Source of the DNA: Clostridia bacterium
Lineage (GTDB): Bacteria > Bacillota_A > Clostridia > Oscillospirales > CAG-272
DNA length: 64,000 nt
Assembly (NCBI GenBank): GCA_017632155.1
Contig: JAGBRZ010000185.1
Span: 36,023 to 100,022, forward strand
Reading direction: 5' to 3'
The notes under the pieces are model-generated. The model saw only the letters and a list, made by a program, of their open reading frames with translations. It did not search any database and was not told the DNA's origin. This document shows positions 1 to 9,550 of this stretch, one piece after another. Position numbers and translations under genes: made by a program. Each line of letters starts with the position of its first letter. The first letter of the stretch is position 1.

Positions 1-421
1 ACCGTTCCATTGTGTCGGCGGCGGTAAGTTCATCCAGAGTTTTCTGGGCTTCGTCTACCATGGCCTGGGTGACGCTGGCGGAGGTTACGGTATAGTTCTT
101 GAATACGGCGTCACGGGAGACAGACATGAGATATTCGAGGACTTCCTGTACGGAGGGGATGTCTACGGGTTTATAGGCCGCCTCGCCGGTCGGCTGCTCT
201 GTTACCAGATCCTGCCGGAGGTCGGACACGTCCCGATAGCCTTTTTTGATCTTTTCCTTATACTTCTTTTCGTACTGGCTGATGGGATAGGAAGTGGTCT
301 GCTGGGACTGGCCGACTCTGCCGTAGGTGACGGTGAAGGAAGCTCCTTCCGGGGTCATGTGGTAGAATTTATTATGGTTGTCGGGGGTGACCATGACGAG
401 GTACCGGGGCGTGATTTCCAT
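1..421 (-). CDS. WGR-domain PARP-like protein, N-terminal part (cut by window edge)
   Basis: The reading frame starts at ATG 421 after a GGAG site and runs off the window with 140 residues visible. Residues 5-66 look like a WGR domain: a beta-rich start, YGRVGQ at 33-38 in place of the usual W-G-R-V-G, and KKGYRDV at 59-65. Residues 90-132 resemble the helical regulatory domain of poly(ADP-ribose) polymerases: a VQEVLEYL helix, then NYTV and DEAQKTLDEL. WGR followed by this helical domain is the order in PARPs just before the catalytic ADP-ribosyltransferase domain, which would lie outside the window. A TARG1-like ADP-ribose hydrolase lies directly upstream in the operon, which supports the reading. 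The catalytic domain is not seen, so the protein could be a WGR-only DNA-binding protein. Confidence 0.6.
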   Translation of the reverse strand, partial: MEITPRYLVMVTPDNHNKFYHMTPEGASFTVTYGRVGQSQQTTSYPISQYEKKYKEKIKKGYRDVSDLRQDLVTEQPTGEAAYKPVDIPSVQEVLEYLMSVSRDAVFKNYTVTSASVTQAMVDEAQKTLDELTAADTMER

Positions 422-423
422 AT

Positions 424-873
424 TCAGATCTCCAGTGAATAGATGGTGATTTCGAAATCGGTGTCTTCGAAGATTCCCTTGATAAGGACTTCCACCTGTT
501 CCCAGTCCAGACGGTCGAGACCGCAGCCGATCTTGGGCATGGCGAGCTTCTTCATATGGAAGGTATGCATCTGGTGTGCCATATCGACCAGTGCCTGTGC
601 GAGAGTTTCGTATGTGGGCTTATCGTAGCAGTGCAGCTTGGTCACGAGGTTGAACACGTCGTCTACCAGCAGGGCCTGACCTTCAAATTCTCTGTCACTG
701 GCTTCAAAGAAGTATTCGGGATAGTATGTATTCAGCTTCTCCTTCATATTGTAGACGTAGTCGAAGGTCTTGGCGATACCGGCTCCGAGGGCAAAGTCAG
801 CGGAGATGCAGTGTGCGAGGACGGTTCCTCTGGGGGCGGTGAACAGGTCTCCGGTGATGTGAGTGAGGGTCAT
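424..873 (-). CDS. TARG1-like macro-domain ADP-ribose hydrolase
   Basis: A 149-residue single macro domain. It carries the phosphate-loop segment HCISADFALGAGIA (21-34) and the C-terminal MPKIGCGLDRLDW block (112-124), then a TYSL-like ending. These match the TARG1/OARD1 branch, enzymes that remove ADP-ribose from glutamate by a lysyl intermediate. The two catalytic residues known from human TARG1 (K84 and D125, 41 residues apart) have counterparts at K79 and D120 with the same spacing. The hydrolase activity itself is inferred. The gene precedes the WGR/PARP-like gene in the same operon, so the pair could be writer and eraser of ADP-ribosylation, or the enzyme may remove ADP-ribose placed by a host defence. 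Confidence 0.85.
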   Translation of the reverse strand: MTLTHITGDLFTAPRGTVLAHCISADFALGAGIAKTFDYVYNMKEKLNTYYPEYFFEASDREFEGQALLVDDVFNLVTKLHCYDKPTYETLAQALVDMAHQMHTFHMKKLAMPKIGCGLDRLDWEQVEVLIKGIFEDTDFEITIYSLEI

Positions 874-876
874 ATT

Positions 877-1209
877 TTATTCTCCTTTATTGTTCAGTAA
901 TTCTTTTCTTGCAGCTTTAAGGGTGTTGATCTTTTTGGTAAGCTTATGCCATTCCTCCACTTTGTTTGTTTCTGTCTTTGAAAATGGTTTGGTGCTTACA
1001 GCAGTAACCCTAAAATAAGACACATAACCATCATAATAGAAATAAACATATTTTAATTTGGAAGTAATGTATAAGTTTTGAATCGAACACTTGCCGTTTG
1101 TGAAAACCGCTTCGTAACCAAACCAAAGATCCGGCAAGAAAGGTTCTTCATCGTATCCTTTATACAGAGTTTTATAACATGGCTTAAATTTTACATATAC
1201 TTTATCCAT
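877..1209 (-). CDS. hypothetical protein, 110 aa
   Basis: Not recognised. A soluble protein rich in aromatic residues in its first two thirds (several FY, YV and YFYYDGY segments suggest beta strands), ending in a lysine-rich helix. It sits 3 bases from the macro-domain gene and 1 base from the ligase gene, so it belongs to the same transcript. Its base composition is more AT-rich than its neighbours. Confidence 0.75.
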   Translation of the reverse strand: MDKVYVKFKPCYKTLYKGYDEEPFLPDLWFGYEAVFTNGKCSIQNLYITSKLKYVYFYYDGYVSYFRVTAVSTKPFSKTETNKVEEWHKLTKKINTLKAARKELLNNKGE

Positions 1210-1210
1210 C

Positions 1211-3184
1211 TTATTTTTGTTTCAGCATCTCCATTGCCTGACCAAATGTCAGGATGGGGATGTTTTTCTGTTTGGCCATTCTGGATTTGGCGGTTTCGTT
1301 TGTTTCTTCGTAGATGAGGTAGTTTGTAGCGGCGGTTACACCGGACTGGATATTGGCGCCGGCGTCCCGGAGAATCTTTTCGGCTTCCGCTTTGGAGTAG
1401 CCGTCGATTCTGCCGGAGAGTACCACATTTTTTCCGGAGAAAAGTGTGGTGGCTGTCACACTTTTATGGGGCTCCGGGTCTTCGAACAGCAGGTTGGATG
1501 CCAGAAGGACGGCTTCTTCCTTTTGCTCCGGGTCCCCGTAGAAGGTATAGATATTCTGGTTCATGATCTCACCGATACCGGCCAGGTTTGACCAGTCGTA
1601 GCGGCAGGCGATCTTCTCCATGTATTTGGTATAGCTGCCTTCGCATTCGGCGGAAATCAGTTTTGCGGCGGATTTGCCGATTTCCGGAATTCCCAGAGCT
1701 GTGATGTATTTTTCCAGCGTACACCGGCGGCTTTTTTCGATAGCATCAAGTACCTTGTCGGTGGACTTTTCACCCATTCCGCTGTGGGTTGCCAGAACTC
1801 TCCTGTGGGTTCTGAGGCCATACAGGTCGGACAGATTCTTTATGTATCCGTACTTGATGAGCATCTTCAAAGTGGCGCGGGACAGGCCGTTTATATCCAT
1901 GGCGGACTTGCCGGTGAAGTAGACGAACTTTTCCAGATGCCGTCCGGGGCAGTCCTTATTTTCGCACACAGTCTGGGCGCCGCTGCCTACTTCGGATCTG
2001 GTCAGCATTCCGCCGCATTCGGGGCAGGTCAGGATCATCTTATAGGAATCGGATTTTGTGAGGTTTTCGGTGATCTGGGGGATGATCATATTGGCTTTTG
2101 CGACCTTTATGGTATCTCCTATGCCCAGACGCAGGTTTCTGATGATGCCGATGTTATGCAGGCTTGCCCTCTCTACAGTGGTGCCGTCCAATTCTACGGC
2201 ATCGAACACGGCTGTGGGAGTGACTGCGCCGGTGCGCCCGACTGTCCATTCGATATCCCGGAGGATGGTGGTTTCGGTTTCATCCTCGAACTTATAGGCG
2301 ATGGCGTAGTTATAGTGATGACTGGTGCGGCCTTTGCTGTCGCCGTGGGCAAGGTCGTTATAGCGGATCACGACGCCGTCGATGGGCCAGCCTTTTTCTT
2401 CAGCGGCACACTTAGCTTCGTCGATGTAGGTCTGGTACACATCTTCTTCCCGCCAGTGTACCCTTCCGACAAACCAGCACATGACAACAGGGATGTTCAG
2501 GCTAAGCATTTTATAAAAAGCATCTGTAAGGGCATTGCAGTCCTCGAAGCCTTCCAGCGGGGAGAATGCGGAGAAGGTAATTTTTCTTGCGGCGCACACC
2601 TTGGGGTCGAGCTGTCTTACGGAACCGGCTGCGTAGTTGCGGTGTGTTTTGAAGCGGTCGGATTCCGGGAGGCTGGCGTTGATATTGTTGAAGTCTTCGA
2701 TATTGACGTAGGCTTCCCCGGCCACGGAGATGCGCTCTGTTGTGGGGATCTGCATTGGGATATCCAGAAAGGCGGCGGCGTTATGGGTGATCAGCTCTCC
2801 GGTATGGCCGTCTCCTCTTGTGGCAGCTTCGATCAGCTTACCGTTTTCCCATGTGAGTTTGACGGTGAGGCCGTCCATCTTGGGCATGAACACGAGGTCT
2901 TCCCTGCCCATCTTGCTGATATCGGCTGTGGTTTTGGTTTTGTCCAGAGACAGAAGAGGGATCTTATGGGTGGTCTTGTCCAGTTTGCTGACGGGGGCAT
3001 ATCCTACAGTCTGGGTGGGGGAACCGGAGAGGATGCAGCCTGTTTTGGATTCAAGGGCCTTCAGTTCGTCAAACAGTGCATCGTACTCGGCGTCGGAGAT
3101 CAGGCTTCGGTTTTCGTTATAATAGGCATGGCGGCATTCGTTCAGCCATCTGGTAAGTTCCGCTATGCGGGGATAGTCTGTCAC
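1211..3184 (-). CDS. ligA: NAD-dependent DNA ligase
   Basis: A full-length 657-residue LigA; the family is usually about 670. It seals nicks using NAD+. In order: the NMN-binding Ia domain (1-60), the adenylation domain with KMDG at 102-105 (K102 is the AMP-accepting lysine), an OB fold, a four-cysteine zinc finger (CPECGG...CENKDCPG, about 390-415), helix-hairpin-helix repeats and a C-terminal BRCT domain (about 585-657, starting FSGKNVVLSGR). It overlaps the 3181 gene and lies just upstream of the macro-domain cluster. Its NAD+ use fits the other NAD-related genes here, although many phages carry LigA simply for replication. Confidence 0.97.
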   Translation of the reverse strand: MTDYPRIAELTRWLNECRHAYYNENRSLISDAEYDALFDELKALESKTGCILSGSPTQTVGYAPVSKLDKTTHKIPLLSLDKTKTTADISKMGREDLVFMPKMDGLTVKLTWENGKLIEAATRGDGHTGELITHNAAAFLDIPMQIPTTERISVAGEAYVNIEDFNNINASLPESDRFKTHRNYAAGSVRQLDPKVCAARKITFSAFSPLEGFEDCNALTDAFYKMLSLNIPVVMCWFVGRVHWREEDVYQTYIDEAKCAAEEKGWPIDGVVIRYNDLAHGDSKGRTSHHYNYAIAYKFEDETETTILRDIEWTVGRTGAVTPTAVFDAVELDGTTVERASLHNIGIIRNLRLGIGDTIKVAKANMIIPQITENLTKSDSYKMILTCPECGGMLTRSEVGSGAQTVCENKDCPGRHLEKFVYFTGKSAMDINGLSRATLKMLIKYGYIKNLSDLYGLRTHRRVLATHSGMGEKSTDKVLDAIEKSRRCTLEKYITALGIPEIGKSAAKLISAECEGSYTKYMEKIACRYDWSNLAGIGEIMNQNIYTFYGDPEQKEEAVLLASNLLFEDPEPHKSVTATTLFSGKNVVLSGRIDGYSKAEAEKILRDAGANIQSGVTAATNYLIYEETNETAKSRMAKQKNIPILTFGQAMEMLKQK

Positions 3185-3552
3185 TTGATTTTGGCTCCTT
3201 TATAATATGTGGATTTATCGGTCGCTGTGGCGGTGCGCATGAGGCGGAGGTCGTACCGTTTCCCGTCGGCGTCGAAAAAGGAGAACATTTCGGCGGGCCA
3301 CCAGTATTTTACGCCTTTGAGGGCTACGACGATCCTTGTGTCGTTCCACTCCTCGCCGCGCTGGGTTCTGTGCAGGGTTCTGCCGTCGCTGGCTTTGGTT
3401 TCGATGCGGCGTATACCTTCCTGTTCCACGACTTCGATGCGGTACAGGTGGTTTGGGAGAAGGCATTCTGTGGCGTGGCGTTGGTCGGCGGGGGTGCCCC
3501 TGTCGGGGTGGTCGAGGCGGGCGAACAGGATATCCTGGATGACGAGCATCAT
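3181..3552 (-). CDS. hypothetical protein, 123 aa
   Basis: Not recognised. The ATG overlaps the polymerase stop codon (TGATG), and its end overlaps the ligase start, so it is translationally coupled between two replication genes. Two adjacent ATGs are possible. The protein is mixed alpha/beta and arginine-rich, with no transmembrane segment. The position suggests a replication accessory role, but nothing in the sequence proves it. Confidence 0.75.
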   Translation of the reverse strand: MMLVIQDILFARLDHPDRGTPADQRHATECLLPNHLYRIEVVEQEGIRRIETKASDGRTLHRTQRGEEWNDTRIVVALKGVKYWWPAEMFSFFDADGKRYDLRLMRTATATDKSTYYKGAKIK

Positions 3553-6500
3553 CAGCAGTACACCATATCATACCAGTACAGATACCAGTATCCCTTTCCG
3601 TTCTTTTTGAGGCTGCCCGGCGGGGTGAAGATGGTATCGCCCTTACGGAGTGGGGTTTCGTCATATGTATTTACGGGGATAGACAATCTGGCGGATTTGC
3701 CGCTGCCGATGGAACGGGTATCCACTCTGTAGCACCAGGGCTTGCCGGATTTTTTATCCTTCATGGGCTGGACGGATTCGATCAGGAGCTTCCGGCGGTC
3801 TTCTTCTCGACCTGTGGTCAGGTCTACATAGCCAAGCACATCCATCTGGTTTGCCATTTTGCCACGGAAGTCCAGATCGTCGTAACCGATGGACAGGATA
3901 TACTGCTCCATTTCATTCAGCATCCGGCGTTCGTAGTCGAGGCGGAGTTGTTCTTCTTCTGCTTCAGCCACGGCCAGTTCTTCTGCAAGCTCGGCCGGGA
4001 TGCTGCCTGTGCCGTAGGGTTTGAGTTTGGCTTTGATGTTCTTGATCTGTTTTGCGGCCTGTTCGAGAGCTGGGTTTGTGATGCTCCACTGGGACAGTTC
4101 TTCGCCTTTGGCATTGGTATCCGTGGCGTACTTCCGCAGGATTTTTATGATTTCCGGGTTTTCGACTTTATCCTTTTTGATCTTCTTGGCTGCTCCTTCG
4201 GAGAAGAAGTGGTACAGGCTTATGATACGGGGGATTTCTACGTCGTTGCCGAATGCTGAGAAGTAGCTGATCTTGGCGAGGGCTTCGATGGCGGCGTCGC
4301 TGACCTTATATTTTTTGCAGAGGAACAATGTGTCGGTCATGGTTTTCGGGTGTTCTTCTGCCACCTGCCACAGGAGTTCGCCGGTGACTTTGGGCAGGCC
4401 CTTGATGGCTTTGATGGAGTTGCCGATCTCGTTGGTTTCGAAATTGGCGCGGATTTCCCGGTTATCCTGGCCGAAGCGGTACGGAGGGAATCTGGTGCCG
4501 AAGTAGTCCTCGGCTTCCTTTTTGATTTCCACCATTTTGTCTTTGTCGCCCTTTTTCTCCTGGATCTGGAGGAGGGTTTCGTAGAAGGCGAGATGGTGGT
4601 GGGCTTTGATCCAGGCGGAATAGACGCTGTCGAGGGAGACGCAGTAGGCGTGTGAAGCGTTGAAGCTGTACTGTGAAGAATCTTCGATGATCTGCCACAA
4701 TCGTTTCGAAATATCTGCAGCCTCATTTTGTCCGGTTCCGTCTTCTTTGAGTTTCTCGGAAAATCCATTGATGAACCGTTCTTTGTATGACAGAATTTTT
4801 TCTACTCTCTTTTTGGATATTGCTTTAATTACTGTGTATCCTTCTGACATAGGGATCCCGGCATATTCAAGGGCGGCAAGAGTGCCCTCCTGATAGAGAA
4901 GGTAGCTATTCGGCATCTCTTCGGTTTTAATCAGGTTATCGAACTGCGGAACACCATAATCAAAAGGCTCCCTGCTTTCAAACGTCTTATACATAGACTT
5001 AAAGCCGGGGCGAATCGCTGCAATAAATGCACAAAGTTCGGATACATTTGTTGGAGCATACTTCGAAACTCTCGAAGATGTGCCCGGTTGCTCTACCTGA
5101 TTCAGTCCAAGCGTACAGCCGGTTTTATACAGGTTCCATGCTACATCTTCCGGGGGCAGCATTTTCAAAAGTTCCTGCTGCGGAGGAGGTTCCATACCAA
5201 CACGTTCATACGAGCGGTATATCAGCTCACACACACTCACTTTGAGAATGTCATTCTTCAAGCAATGTTTTGTTTCTGCCCATGCGCCGTCCATCAGGCA
5301 GCATAGGTGATCTTTGATCTTGATAAGGCCTACTTCCTTGCGGATGCTGCCCTGATACAGCAACGAAGCAGACGGGGCGATCGACCAGCTTGTAATCAGA
5401 CCCATGTATTCCTTGCTGTCTTCATAGATTTCCTTATACTGGTCATCGATATAGTCCAGTACGTCGATGTCGTCTTTTTCTTCTTCATCGGCGTGTTTTA
5501 CAGCATTTTCATACCGTTTCAACTGTTCGGATACTGTATTAGCGGTTTCGAAAGGAACACCTTTGGCTTTTGCATACAGTTTCCATGCAGCAGATTTTTG
5601 GTATGTGCCGTATGCGATCATGGGACAAGCATGGTCGTCTCCGAGAATGTCTTTTTGTGCTTGGATAAATGGTTCAACTGGTGCGACGTTAAAGTCGATC
5701 CTTTATACCCTCGGTTTCCCGATATTATGATTGAGCTATGCTCACGGGAGTAGACTATACCATCAGCGTCGTTTCCTCGGCTGCCATTGATAGTCGTTGC
5801 GGCTTTCCCCATACGGGGCTGCGCCACAGGATTGCCCAATCCTTATGCTTGTTACCATACCGCAGTGATTGGCTGCGCCGCGCTTTGATTTCTCTGACGC
5901 TTGGTACATAAGGCTCTAAGGGTTTCCCCTGTTATTCTGGTTTGCTATGCATATCACTATGCAAAGGGACTATTCGTCCTTTACGGTTATCCAATGAAGA
6001 CCTGTCTTCTTCCATAAAGTCTCTCTTAATCCGGTAATGAACCGCTTTCCAAAATTCTTGTTGCGCTCATAAATCGAGCCGGGTACATGCGGACGCGGGC
6101 AGCTACTCTGTCCACTTCTGTAAATCCGAGCATCTTGTTTGTAACAAAACTCACGGCGCTGCCGCGCCCGGTCTTAGTGAGCCAACCGCCGTTGGCTTTT
6201 CCTTTGCGGATGATGTAGTAGTTATCAATAAAGTAATCCGACATGAAGCAGTCTACTACGGTCTGGATCTCATCGCTGATTTCCTTTTCGTACTTCGGCC
6301 ACTGGTCTTGCGGGACTTTATCCTTGTACTCGTTCCAGCCTTGCCAGACCAGCTTTTTGTATTCTTCGTCACGGCCGGCCTGATCCAGTTCGGGGAGCGG
6401 CTTGCCGTCGATTTCATGCTTGCCGTCGTACAGGGTGGGAAGCTTGATGTCGGTATTGAAGACGGGGCTGTCGTATTCTTCTACGTCAAGGAAGGCGTTG

Positions 6501-7273
6501 GTATTGGAGATGGCGTCTGTGATCTCGGTATGGGACAGGATATTCTGGGCGGCGAAACGGTTATAGGCGGTCTGGCCGTCCACGTAATCAAGGAACCATC
6601 CTTCTTCATCTTCGTACTTGATGCCTTTGGAAATGAGGAAGTCGTCGCGGATCTGGGCCTGGTCTTCGGATATGTAATGGCTGTCGCAGCCCATGATCAG
6701 GGGGATTTTCAGCTTGTTGTGCAGGGTCAGGATGTGTTTATTGATCTGCTTCTGGCTTTCGGTATTATGGTACTGGACTTCGAGGAAGAAGTTCTTGCCG
6801 AAATGGTTGGCGAATTCTTCTGTGATACTGTCGATGTCTTCGTACCGCCAATAGGCTACACAGGCTGTTGTGATCCACACATCGTCCTTGGGCAGAGACA
6901 GAATCAGAGGTACATCGATTCTCGGGCGGTAATAGAAGCCGCTCAGGTTGGCCTCGGACAGGATATCGTTCAGGGCTTGTCTGCCGTTTTCGTTTTTGGC
7001 GCCGATCCAGATATGGCAGTTGCTGTTATCCGGGGCGAGGCGGTTTCTGACCCAATAGGCTTCGGCGCCGATGAGGCATTTCAGACCGTATTCTTTTGCC
7101 GTGTCGTAGGTTTCGATGTATCTACCCTGATAGCCGTGTTCGGCGCTGGACAGGATGCTGTGACCGAGCTTTTTTGCGGCTTCGGCGTAATCCCGGTAGG
7201 ACACGGTGCTGTCGCTGATCATGGGGTTTGTGCGTTCGCTGTGTTTATGGTAGTTCTGGTAGGTGTAGTTCAT
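3552..7273 (-). CDS. dnaE: DNA polymerase III alpha subunit (DnaE type), split by a group I intron
   Basis: Replicative polymerase in two exons: 7273-6029 (415 aa) and 5699-3552 (715 aa), about 1130 aa after splicing. Exon 1 holds the PHP domain (YHKHSE near residue 10) and the GRGSAVSF palm segment, and ends ESGSLPD just before an in-frame TAA. Exon 2 resumes with IDFNVAPVEPF. Joined, they give SLPD-IDFN, the PDIDxDF catalytic aspartate motif of C-family polymerases. Exon 2 continues with the palm, fingers and HhH region (IKGLPKVTGE). Without splicing, the upstream product lacks the active site, and the downstream part would start at the internal ATG 5621. There is no proofreading exonuclease domain and no obvious beta-clamp gene in the window. 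The ATG at 7273 overlaps the stop of the 7270 gene. Confidence 0.93.
5700..6028 (-). ncRNA. group I intron in the polymerase gene (329 nt, no ORF)
   Basis: Borders follow the group I rule: the upstream exon ends in T (codon GAT, 6031-6029) and the intron ends in G (position 5700). Removing it joins PD to IDFN in frame. Inside, the minus strand carries CAACGACTATC and, about 50 nt later, GGTATAGTCTACTCC. GACTAT and ATAGTC pair as the P7 guanosine-binding helix, a pattern of phage IA introns. Other hairpins are visible near the start (GAAGAC-N4-CTTC) and around P5/P6. No homing endonuclease fits, so the intron is either immobile or mobilised in trans. Insertion into the most conserved codons of an essential gene is typical of mobile introns. 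Confidence 0.88.
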
Positions 7274-7803
7274 TCCTGCTCCTCATAGGAACCGAAGTAG
7301 TATTTCTTGAGGCGGGCTTCACCGATGGTTTGGATAGCATCCCATGCTGCGGTTTTGGAAGTAAAATATACGCCCGGGGACTGTACGGACATCCAGTCTT
7401 CAACGATAAGCGCATTATACTTATGATTGTATCGTATAGTGTACTTGTATTGGCTTGCGTTGTTCCAGTCGATGGGTGCGGTGTTGTGCTCCTCGGCAAA
7501 GCGCTTCAATTCTATTACAACCTTCAGTTGTTCTGCAGCGAATTCTGCTTCCTCTTTTGTGCGAAAACAGTTACCACTGGCGTACCTGTCATGATCAACA
7601 TGATGATCTGTCCAGCCGTCCCAAGATACCGATCCGGAAGGATTCAGATAAAAATACACTGCGCTGCGCTGCGGGCTCCATACACTATTCTTTTTTACCA
7701 GCTCCGGTTCCTCGACGGCGCCCTTTTCTCTCAGCAGCTTTTCCACCAGAGCGGCGGTTGTCTCGTCCAGCTTTGCCGGGTCGTATGTGATTTTAGTTTC
7801 CAT
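7270..7803 (-). CDS. hypothetical phage protein, 177 aa
   Basis: No function recognised. The middle part (CFRTKEEAEFAAEQLKVVIE) is a pattern seen in many small Firmicutes phage proteins: an aromatic strand, then a TKEEAE helix, then an acidic-basic helix. The C-terminal part has WN..QYKYTI, which suggests beta strands. It overlaps the polymerase start by 4 bases, so the two are translationally coupled. Confidence 0.8.
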   Translation of the reverse strand: METKITYDPAKLDETTAALVEKLLREKGAVEEPELVKKNSVWSPQRSAVYFYLNPSGSVSWDGWTDHHVDHDRYASGNCFRTKEEAEFAAEQLKVVIELKRFAEEHNTAPIDWNNASQYKYTIRYNHKYNALIVEDWMSVQSPGVYFTSKTAAWDAIQTIGEARLKKYYFGSYEEQE

Positions 7804-8125
7804 TTTCGTACCTCTCTATGTTTCGCAGTTGGGTTTCCAGTTCTTCGATCCGAACCTTACAGCAGGTCAGTTGATTCTCAACGGATGTTTTTTCGAAATC
7901 GGCAAAGCGGTGTTCGCCGATCATATAAAAGTTCCGGAAGCCTGTTTTCAGGTCATAGTCGGTAATATAATCCGTTCTTCCGGTGTCGATATTAAACCAC
8001 TCCGGTTCCGGCCAGCCGCGCTGCAGACATTTCTCGCAGGTGCAGATAGATGTTATGGTGCCCCGTTCGCCGTATATGGTGACGACTTCGTCTCCGGGTT
8101 GGAAATCGTAGATCTTATTGGACAT
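7793..8125 (-). CDS. hypothetical protein, 110 aa
   Basis: The ATG at 8125 is chosen because a GGAGG lies 9 nt upstream; a TTG at 8131 is less likely. The N-terminus (FQPGDEVVTIYGERGTI) resembles an SH3-like/KOW barrel. A CxxC pair (CTCEKC) follows near residue 30, and the C-terminus is a coiled coil (VRIEELETQLRNIERY). Function unknown. It overlaps both neighbours. Confidence 0.75.
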   Translation of the reverse strand: MSNKIYDFQPGDEVVTIYGERGTITSICTCEKCLQRGWPEPEWFNIDTGRTDYITDYDLKTGFRNFYMIGEHRFADFEKTSVENQLTCCKVRIEELETQLRNIERYENGN

Positions 8126-8453
8126 TGGCAATAGCCTCCGGCATTACGCTGATTTCATAATCCTTTGTATATACGAGTTCCGCCAGAACCTCCATGTCCC
8201 CGCAGATCACCATCTGAAGAACTGTGATATTTTTATCGGGGGCTTCCACTACCCTATCTCGCCAATCTTTATCGTATGCGGGTTTGGTTGCGTGGTGCCC
8301 GCCTTCTACGAGCAGCTCCTCGGCTCTTTTGCTTTTCAGATGAAATCTTTCAAACCAGCTTTTGGGGTGATTTTTCAAAATGGCTCCGGTGACGGCGTTG
8401 ATCTGAAAATTGGTTGTATGGTTACCGGCATGATAGTGAGATGTGTCGAACAT
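8115..8453 (-). CDS. hypothetical protein, 112 aa
   Basis: Not recognised. A soluble protein with several histidines at the N-terminus (SHYHAGNH) and an HHATKPAYDKDWR segment in the middle. A conserved-looking HxxTNFQINAVTG start suggests a small beta domain. It overlaps the 7793 gene by about 10 bases and is 22 bases downstream of the sulfotransfer-like gene, so it is in the same operon. Confidence 0.7.
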   Translation of the reverse strand: MFDTSHYHAGNHTTNFQINAVTGAILKNHPKSWFERFHLKSKRAEELLVEGGHHATKPAYDKDWRDRVVEAPDKNITVLQMVICGDMEVLAELVYTKDYEISVMPEAIANVQ

Positions 8454-8475
8454 TTTGGTCTGGCCTTTCTTTTAG

Positions 8476-9550
8476 TTATTCGTAACGAATGAAATTGGCT
8501 CCGTAGATCTGGTTTAATGTGTCGAAAACATGGCGCATTCCGAGACCTTGCTTAGTGGGTTTCCAGAGGCCATCTTCCGGATCATAAGCTCCGCCGCTTA
8601 TACAATACTCCCACAATCTCGGATGAGTTCGCTTTAGTCTTTGGAATCTTGTTTCACCCTTCTCGGATTGAACTCCGAATCCGCAGAAGGTACAGCCTGT
8701 CCGGTTGCATCCGGTGCAGCATAGTTCTTGGATTTCGTCTGGAAATACGAAGGTCTGGCCGGTGGGGATAATCTCTCCGTATACGCTGGCAATTGGTAGG
8801 TCTTTATTCTTTATATACTGGAGGATGTCCTGCTCTGTCCAGAAACTGAGAGGCTGGCTTGTGGGTCTGGCGGCGTCGAATGCGTTGCATCCATGTTTCA
8901 GCCATTCATTTGTCCGAAGGAAACTTTCCTCGGCAAGCGTTCCGATAATTGGAACTCTGCCGGTTTCCTTTTCGTATTTCTTTACAGGCCGTTTCTTCAT
9001 GCTGGCGCAGCATTCGTGGGAGATCTTAAAATCCGTTGTCAGCAAAGGGCTCCACTTTTCGAGGTTGTACCGACTGCCGAATTTCTTTTCGTGTTCTCCG
9101 CCCGGTTTAAATCTTTCAGCGACCTTCGCGTTCGGGTTTCGTCTTGCTTCGTAGACCTTTTGAGACAGTTCTTTGCTGAGGACTGGATAACCGTATTGTC
9201 TGATGACTTCCGGAAAAGACAGTTTGGGATGCAGAACTTCCAGTTCCACATCAAGCCTGTACTCTCGCCCCCCCCCTCAGAAATTCTGCAAAGTCTTTGG
9301 TGTGTTGCCGTACTTCAGGGTATTCGAGTCCTGTGTCTACGAAAACAAGGCACAATGGAATCTGGCGTTTGCTGCAATATTCGGTGCAGAGATCGGCCAG
9401 AACGGTGGAGTCCTTGCCGCCGCTGAAGGAAACATACACCTGATCATTCCACCGGGAATACCATTCGTCGATGAGACCCATGGTGCGCAGGATTTTGTGA
9501 TCCAGCGGTTCGGACTGTAGGGATTTCAGGTCTTCTCTTGTGGCACTCAT
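8476..9550 (-). CDS. PAPS-reductase/DndC-like PP-loop protein, frameshifted at a G9 run
   Basis: Two frames together make one family member. The first (from 9550) has the PP-loop ATP-binding motif SGGKDST (residues 43-49) and FVDTGLEYPE. It loses frame in a run of nine G (9268-9276) and stops after 99 residues. The second frame resumes with LDVELEVLHPKLSF and continues to EFIRYE. It has KISHECCASMKK and a cysteine cluster (CCTGCNRTGCTFCG, about 183-196 of the second part) that could hold a metal or Fe-S site. Removing one G joins them smoothly (LRGGREYRLDVELEV). The family adenylates or reduces sulfur compounds; phage members are linked to sulfur transfer or DNA modification. The break may be a sequencing error, slippage or phase variation. 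Confidence 0.82.

Noticed and set aside
1784..3205. 473-residue plus-strand frame opposite the ligase gene
   Set aside because: It lies fully antisense to the well-supported ligA, has no ribosome site and is rich in Gly/Val/Phe as expected for a shadow frame.
5618..5839. 73-residue minus-strand frame inside the polymerase intron
   Set aside because: It runs from the intron core across the 3' splice site and is explained by the intron; no homing endonuclease motif (LAGLIDADG, GIY-YIG or HNH) is seen.
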